DNA from: Mytilus californianus | Taxonomy: Eukaryota > Mollusca > Bivalvia > Mytilida > Mytilidae | Assembly: GCF_021869535.1 (NCBI RefSeq) | Contig: NW_026262581.1 | Location: 119,068,771 to 119,132,770, forward strand | Direction: 5' to 3' | Length of the DNA: 64,000 bases | In this document: piece after piece, positions 58,186 to 64,000 of the stretch | Layout: every line of letters begins with the position of its first letter | Numbering within the stretch: the first letter of the stretch is position 1 | Position numbers and translations under genes: made by a program | Notes under the pieces: model-generated | The model's input: the letters and a program-made list of their open reading frames with translations, nothing else | The model's database searches: none | What the model was told of the DNA's origin: nothing

Positions 58186-58390
58186 ATGTTGAATAAACAA
58201 ACACACAGCAATACGCACAGTAAAACTCAGTTTAAAAGAAGTCCGAGTCCGAAGTTAGAATAGGTAACAGAAGAAACTAAGCACAATGAAAATGATCAGC
58301 ATAAATTAACAAAGGACTACTAGCAGTTACTGACATGCCAGCTCCAGACCTCAATTAAACTGATCGAAAGATTATGTCTTCGTCATATGA

Positions 58391-58712
58391 AAATCAACCT
58401 CCCGTTAGGAGTCTAGTATCATGCCAGTATAAATTATACGAGAAGAACAACCATCCCGTTAGGGGTTTAGTATCATGTCAGTATAAATTATACGAGAACA
58501 ACCCTGCCGTTAGGGGTCTAGTATCATGCCAGTATAAATTATACGAGAACAACCCTCCCGTTAGGGGTCTAGTATCATGCCAGCATAAATTATACGAGAA
58601 CAACCCTCCCGTTAGGGGTCTAGTATCATGCCAGCATAAATTATACGAGAACAACCCTCCCGTTAGGGGTCTCGTATCGATATCATGCCAGCATAAATTG
58701 TACGAAAAGAAC
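58391..58712 (+). repeat. 51-bp minisatellite, 6 copies
   Basis: The unit is CGTTAGGGGTCTAGTATCAT then GCCAGCATAAATTATACGAG and AACAACCCTCC. Being a multiple of 3, it leaves long frames open on both strands (17-residue peptide repeats such as PPVRGLVSCQHKLYENN). The two-strand openness argues against coding. Confidence 0.92.
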
Positions 58713-58754
58713 ATGCAAGGTCAATAATTGTGTTCGTCTTTGGCAGGATATCAT

Positions 58755-59700
58755 TTTTTGTCGAGCCTTCGACCTTTGTCGAAAAAGCGAGAAATAGCGA
58801 TCCTACATTCCGTCGGCGTCGTCGTCGTCGGCGGCGTCCACAAATATTCACTCTGTGGTTAAAGTTTTTGAAATTTTAATAACTTTCTTAAACTATCCTG
58901 GATTTCTACCAAACTTGGACAGAAGCTTGTTTATGATCATAAGATAGTATCCAGAAGTAAATTTTGTAAAAAAAAAATTCCTGTTTTTCCGTATTTTACC
59001 TATAAATGGGCTTAGTTTTTCTGCCAGGAAACATTACATTCACTCTGTTGTTAAAAGTTTTTAAAATTTTAATAACTTTCTCAAACTATCCTGGATTTCT
59101 ACCAAACTTGGACAGAAGCTTGTTTATGATCATAAGATAGTATCCAGAAGTAAATTTAAAAAAAAAAATCCTGTTTTTCCGTATTTTACTTTTAAATGGA
59201 TTTAGTTTTTTCTGCCAGGAAACAGAATACATTCACTCTGTGGTTAAAGTTTTTAAAATTTTAATAACTTTCTTAAACTATTCTGGATTTCTACCAAACT
59301 TGGACAGAAGCTTGTTTATGATCATTAGATAGTATCCAGAAGTAAGTTTTTTAAAAATAAAATTCCATTTTTTCCGTATTTAACTTATAAATGGACTTAG
59401 TTTTTCTGCCAGGAAACATAACATTCACTCTGTGGTTAAAGTTTTTAAAATTTTTATAACTTTCTTAAACTATCCTGGATTTGTACCAAACTTGGTCAGA
59501 AGCTTGTTGATGATCAAAAGCTAGTATCTAGAAGGAAATTTTGTACTTGTTTATCCGTATTTTACTTATAAATGGACTTAGTTTTTCTTCCAGTTAAAAT
59601 TACATACAGTCTGCAGTTAAAGATTTCAAACATTTATTAGATTCATAAACTATCCTGGATTTTTATCAAACTTGGACAGAAGCTTCTTACAATCAAAAGA
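58755..59700 (+). repeat. ~190-bp tandem repeat, 5 units, with GC-rich head
   Basis: Units starting TTCACTCTGTGGTTAAAGTT begin near 58848, 59038, 59231, 59425 and (diverged) 59607. Each has ACCAAACTTGGACAGAAGCT then TGTTTATGATCATAAGATAG. A head with CGTCGGCGTCGTCGTCGTCG (about 58811) and GTCGAGCCTTCGACCTTTGT precedes the array. I associate head plus units with a widespread bivalve repeat. Non-coding. Confidence 0.85.
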
Positions 59701-60219
59701 TAGTATTGAAAGGAATATTGTTATTATTTTTTTTCCTCATTCTTGTTAAGCCTTCGATTAACAGCAAAAGTAGGCGAGACACTGGGTTCCGCGAACCCTT
59801 ACGAATTTTTCAAATAAACGGAAAGCTCCAATGGCCATTTAATTGCCAAATGCATGCCAAAGCATACTGCAAGAGAAATTATGCTCACATAAAACATGGA
59901 TTGACGGACAAAAAGAAAACACTTACATGCCTGAATTGCTCACCTGGAAAAACCTGACATAGTTTTATTGCTCATTTTAAAAGTTATCATGTTCGGGGCA
60001 AATAATTCATATGGGGAGTCTGTTTTCAATTTCAGCAATGTGGACTTATTTTTAGATCTTATTTTGTTGGACATTTTTGCTTTTAAGTGTTCCTCTCTCC
60101 GTTATAAGTTTCTGCAAAATACGCAAAAAGGGTAAAACACATCACAATAACACAATAAGTTATGAACTGTTCAACCAATGCTTTTCAAATTTATGTTGAT
60201 ACTAGTGGGAAATAAACTG

Positions 60220-60400
60220 CTTCGCTGAGCGCAGCTGGATACGACCGCAGAGGTCCAACCCTGAACAGTTGGGGCAAAAATGGACACAATATTCGCGCTT
60301 GATACAGGTCTGAATTTGGATTGTAATTAAATATTTGACACATAATAGGTTTCTGACACAGAATAACTGTAGTCAAAGAACTAAGAATTGTTTATATGAT
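60220..60400 (+). repeat. Dispersed repeat family C, copy 1
   Basis: AACCCTGAACAGTTGGGGCA, CTGAATTTGGATTGTAATTA and TGACACAGAATAACTGTAGT recur at 62498-62690 and 63355-63550. Confidence 0.75.
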
Positions 60401-60428
60401 TTGAATTTATATTCAATTTATTGCTATT

Positions 60429-60680
60429 GTGCAATACACTATGCTGTTGCGAATTGCCCCCCCCCCCCCAAAAAAAAATTATTACCCCCCTTATTTTTGC
60501 CTTTGTGCAATACACTATGCTGTTGCGTATTGCCCCCCCCCCACAAAATTTTTGTTTGTTTACCCCCCTCCCTTTTTTTTTGCAAAAAAAAAATATTTCA
60601 AGAAATTTTCTTTTTAAATTTCTGAAATCTGAAATGAGAAAAAATTGCCCCCCCCCCCCCAATTTCATTTTTTAACCCCC
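60429..60680 (+). repeat. 76-bp poly-C-containing tandem repeat
   Basis: GTGCAATACACTATGCTGTT recurs exactly 76 bp apart (gcaa at 60431 and 60507), each copy ending in TTGCCCCC runs (60457-60469, 60533-60542). A third poly-C run follows at 60648-60660. Open frames in all three plus-strand frames and one minus-strand frame are artefacts of the homopolymers. Confidence 0.85.
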
Positions 60681-60890
60681 CTCTTCTTTCCCTCAAGATA
60701 TGGTCATAATCTCAATTCAAATTTCCAATGGAGTTTGCAACCATAATTACCAATTAAATACATCATAAACTTCTTAAAATAGAAAATGACATACATAATC
60801 ATGGCTAAAATTAATATTCCTTTAATAGTAACTTCTAAAAATAAATTGACAGCTAATTACCTCAACACAATACAACATTTCTTTTTACAT

Positions 60891-60981
60891 AATTTAAAAG
60901 CAGTGTAAGGGAGGTAATCCAAACAAACACAACATCGTACTTTAAATGTTTGGATTACCTCCCTTACACTGCTTTTAAATT
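60891..60981. repeat. Perfect 35-bp inverted repeat, 21-nt loop
   Basis: The arm AATTTAAAAGCAGTGTAAGG then GAGGTAATCCAAACA (60891-60925) is exactly complementary to 60947-60981. TTAA lies at both outer ends, which could be a piggyBac-type target site or part of the arms. It is most simply a minimal MITE/foldback; a hairpin RNA is an alternative. Confidence 0.9.
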
Positions 60982-61009
60982 GTCCATTCACCAGGAAACC
61001 CTCGTTTTC

Positions 61010-61345
61010 CCCTAATTCCTAAACGGTTTGAGCCATAATCCCCCCAAGTCAATCCTAACCATCCCTTTATGGTATATTTTCAGAGAGATTCATACACCGT
61101 TCCACAAGTTATTGACTGGAAACTCGAAAAATGCTTATTTGGGCCCTTTTTGGCCCCTAATTCCTAAACTGTTAGGACCATAACCCCCAAAATCAATCCC
61201 AACCTTCATTTTGTGGTTATAAACCTTGTTTATATTTCATAGATTTCTATTCACTTATACTAAAGTTATTGTCCGGAAACCAAATGTCTTCGGACGACGA
61301 CGTAATACCAATATACGACCGCAAAATTTTTTGCGGTCGTATAAA
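61010..61345 (+). repeat. Dispersed repeat family H ending in a perfect hairpin
   Basis: Two related units begin CCTAATTCCTAAACGGTTTG (61010) and CCTAATTCCTAAACTGTTAG (61156). They are followed by TGTCCGGAAACCAAATGTCT, CGGACGACGACG and the hairpin TATACGACCGCAAAA (61312-61326) with TTTTGCGGTCGTATA (61329-61343). The hairpin at one terminus is reminiscent of rolling-circle elements, but no CTRR end was found. Confidence 0.6.
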
Positions 61346-61439
61346 AATGGAGGTCAAGTTCGATACTGACAATTTTCATTTTTAGTCAGGAGTTATGGTC
61401 CTTGATATATTGGAAAATGACACTTTATTTCGTTTCCGT

Positions 61440-61725
61440 TCAGTAACCTGTCCAAAGTCAGGAACCTGGTGTTCAGTGGTTGTCGTTTGTTGATGTGGTT
61501 CACAAGTGCTTCTCGTTTCTTATATAGATTAGACCGTTGGATTTCCTGTTTGCATGGTTTTACACTAGTCATTTTTGGGGCCCTTTATAGCTTGCTGTTC
61601 GGTGTGAGCCAAGGCTCTGTGTTGGAAGGCCGTACATTGACCTATAATGGTTTACTGTTACAAATTGTGACTTGGATGGAGAGTTGTCTCATTGGCACTC
61701 ATACCACATCTTCTTATATCTATTG
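61440..61725 (+). repeat. Dispersed repeat family A, copy 6
   Basis: From CCTGTCCAAAGTCAGGAACC to TTGGCACTCATACCACATCT. Diverged from the others in the middle (GGAAGGCCGTACATTGACCT). Confidence 0.75.
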
Positions 61726-62490
61726 ACATCATTTTCGCCGTTAGAAATGATAAAATTTGATGGATAGATTTGTGTTAAATGTGCAGTGGCAAATATTACA
61801 TGCATATCAGGACGAGACCATGTTGATGGTTATATAACCCCAGCGTTTTAATATACAATGAATCACACTACAACCCAGATTTTAGGTCCACAGGAAGACA
61901 TGTCACCCATATTCTTACTACTAAATACCAATGATATGCGGTTATGCATCGAAAACCAATGTTCAAGTCAAAAAAATATATATCATTAATCAAGTGGAAG
62001 AACTACTTGGACAATTTACTCTTTTTTCTGTCTCCATCTTTATTGCCCAACTTTGAACTTTACCGTATGTCCTATTTTAGCCATGGTCGTTGCTTGGCAG
62101 ACAAGCGACACAAATTGTTATGCTTGATACCCTAAGCATTCTTCAAGCTATGGCGTTTTAAAGTTCATATGCCCAAATTGTTTAGTAAGTGGTGGGGTAA
62201 AATTTGATTTTTCTAGAACACCCCCATTTTTAAAATCTAAATCGGCTATAAAAATCTTTAATACTTCAGAGTCGATTACTGACATTCAGGTCTACAAAGT
62301 GCATGAGAGCACATTCTTGTGCAATGCTGAACGCAAATTTGTGTACAGAATTTCAAAGAGTGACTTGGAAGTTCAACTACAGATATCACATAAACTTGTA
62401 TTATCCAGATCCATGAAAATAAGTTCAAGGTCATAAGAACCCTACAAGACAAACATGTACCTTATTATCATTCAATACACTATAAAATGC
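61726..62490. other. No gene recognised
   Basis: AT-rich DNA between dispersed repeats. The open frame 61944-62135 has no features that I recognise. Confidence 0.5.
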
Positions 62491-62497
62491 AGTGCGG

Positions 62498-62690
62498 GCC
62501 GAAGAGGTCGAACCCTGAACAGTTGGGGCAAGTAGGGACACTACATTCAAGCTTATTACAGCTCTGAATTTGGATTATGATTAAATATTTGACAAAGCAT
62601 TGGTGTTTGGACACAGAATAAATGTGGTAAAAAACTTGTGGACTTTTACATATTATGGTCCAATATCCAAAATCTAAATACACCCATTAT
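62498..62690 (+). repeat. Dispersed repeat family C, copy 2
   Basis: GAACCCTGAACAGTTGGGGC ... GAATTTGGATTATGATTAAA ... ATTATGGTCCAATATCCAAA. Same orientation as the other two copies. Confidence 0.75.
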
Positions 62691-63149
62691 ATTCAGCATA
62701 TCCAAGTACCAGCACACCAAAAAATTTAATTTATTTATCAATGGACAATATTAAAGTTTTTAAAATGCTCAAAAAAGGAATATAGTTTCAGCTGTTTTTG
62801 GTAGGAAACCTTTTATTAAATTAATCAATATTTTTTTGGTGTTTGAATAATGCTACAAGTGGAGTTCAGATGGATGTGTATGGTAGTTGTGGTTGGTCAT
62901 CAGGTAGTTTCTAAAAAATATTGTGACTCTGGGAAAGAGGAGGAAATTCATTTTTCTTGACACTGTTATGTACTGATAGTAGTGCAATTTTACAGAAATT
63001 TTTATTTATCTATCACAAGTACTCCCTATCAAACAGACTTAACGGTAAGCAGAAAACAATTGTTGATGCCATCTTTGTCATCATCATTGCTGCCGGAAAA
63101 GCAATACCTATGTCTCTCCTTCTGTGACTTGAGTCGCAGTAGACAAAAA

Positions 63150-63240
63150 TAAAAAGATATGTCATGTGGTATTATTGCCAATGAGACAACTATCCTACAG
63201 AGACCATAGAACGAATATGAACACAATTACAGGAAACCCT
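63150..63240 (-). repeat. Family A terminal fragment
   Basis: ATGTGGTATTATTGCCAATG followed by AGACAACTATCC marks the family end. It shares the ACAGAGACCA extension with 52008-52100. Confidence 0.7.
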
Positions 63241-63354
63241 GCTGCCTTCAACAGGTATAGAATAACTAATTTGGGCCCTGTATGCAAGAACATACAACAA
63301 AGTAGTACATATTTAAACAAGAGGCTGTCAGAGTGACATCAAACCAGATTTTCC

Positions 63355-63550
63355 AGCAGAGGTCGAACCCTGAACAGTTGAGCAAGTATAGACACAACAT
63401 TTAAGCTTAAAACAGCTCTGAATTTGGATTGTGATTGAATATATGACACAGCATAAGGTTTGTGACACAAAATAAATGTGGTCAAAGAACTGAAAAATTT
63501 GAAATCGGACATTTACCTTTTATGGTCCAATATCCAAAATCTAAGTACAT
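63355..63550 (+). repeat. Dispersed repeat family C, copy 3
   Basis: GTCGAACCCTGAACAGTTGA ... GAATTTGGATTGTGATTGAA ... TTTATGGTCCAATATCCAAA. The last block is shared with copy 2, so the family is at least 190 bp. Confidence 0.75.
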
Positions 63551-64000
63551 TGTTAGAATCAGCAGATCAAAGAACCCCAAAGAATTCAATTTTTGATGAA
63601 ATACTTATTCATTAAATAATTTCTGTTCAAAGGGAAATAACTCAAACTAAACAAAAAGACCAGATGACATAGAAATTAATTACCAATTTCTGTTCAGAGA
63701 GATATAACTCAAATTCATATACTAAAAAATAAATTTTGCTACTGAAAGGTCTACAACTCGACAACGAGAACAGCTAAAATTGTGAAAATTGAACTTGACC
63801 TTCATTTAGCCACAGGAAACAACATATCTAAATTTTCGTCAAAGCGTTTTCATGTAAATGAACAGACAGTTTGGCAGCCACCCGCCCTCCATCCCCAAAT
63901 CAATATCTGATTAAAAATCCAAAATGTCTAATAATGAACAGCAAATTTCAAACTATATTTATACTGTCCTACAGAGGTTATCATCATCAACACTTAGGAA
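63551..64000. other. Repeat-like flank, no gene
   Basis: TTCTGTTCAAAGGGAAATAA / TTCTGTTCAGAGAGATATAA (63620 and 63688) is a short internal duplication. The following GAACTTGACCTTCATTTAGC stretch resembles common mussel repeats. No open frame of note. Confidence 0.4.

Noticed and set aside
60381-60675. Four overlapping frames of 62-96 codons with Pro or Gly runs
   Set aside because: They arise from poly-C and poly-A homopolymers in a 76-bp repeat.

Overview
This is a piece of an AT-rich, intron-rich invertebrate nuclear genome, almost certainly a marine bivalve of the Mytilus (mussel) type. The evidence is one spliced animal gene, a molluscan-style tRNA-derived SINE, and many dispersed repeat families that I recognise, from memory, as typical of mussel genomic DNA. 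No bacterial genes, operons, rRNA or CRISPR were seen.

The one clear gene lies on the minus strand (coding span 47663 down to 26096). It is a Polo-like kinase of the PLK2/PLK3 group. I could splice it completely: 11 coding exons, 10 GT-AG introns, phases that all agree, and a 656-residue product with kinase domain, linker and two polo boxes. Its introns carry transposon debris, including a decayed Penelope-like reverse transcriptase in intron 9 and a 440-bp terminal-inverted-repeat element in intron 1. Its 3' UTR region holds an AU-rich nonamer, and its 5' leader carries an upstream ORF that overlaps the start codon.

Layout: 1-1500, three tandem copies of an exon-like segment of an unknown gene, at least two broken; 2700-3860, a reverse-transcriptase tail and a 352-bp repeat; 3860-8770, gene-poor; 8778-13328, a candidate two-exon micro-gene for a single-pass membrane peptide, whose 4.2-kb intron would hold a 64-bp satellite of about 47 copies, itself interrupted by a 206-bp TA-flanked MITE; 13300-24200, dispersed repeats and a foldback element; 24230-47920, the kinase gene; 48000-50700, little recognised; 50790-51525, a 36-bp minisatellite; 52370-52642, a SINE with target-site duplication; 54000-55250, repeats including an inverted pair; 56246-57156, a 33-bp minisatellite; 57500-58200, a weak terminal-exon candidate and a dispersed repeat; 58390-64000, a 51-bp minisatellite, a ~190-bp tandem family, long perfect hairpins and poly-C repeats.

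The only firm functional story is the kinase gene. The most interesting new candidate is the micro-gene spanning the satellite. It rests on sequence reading alone and needs transcript evidence.
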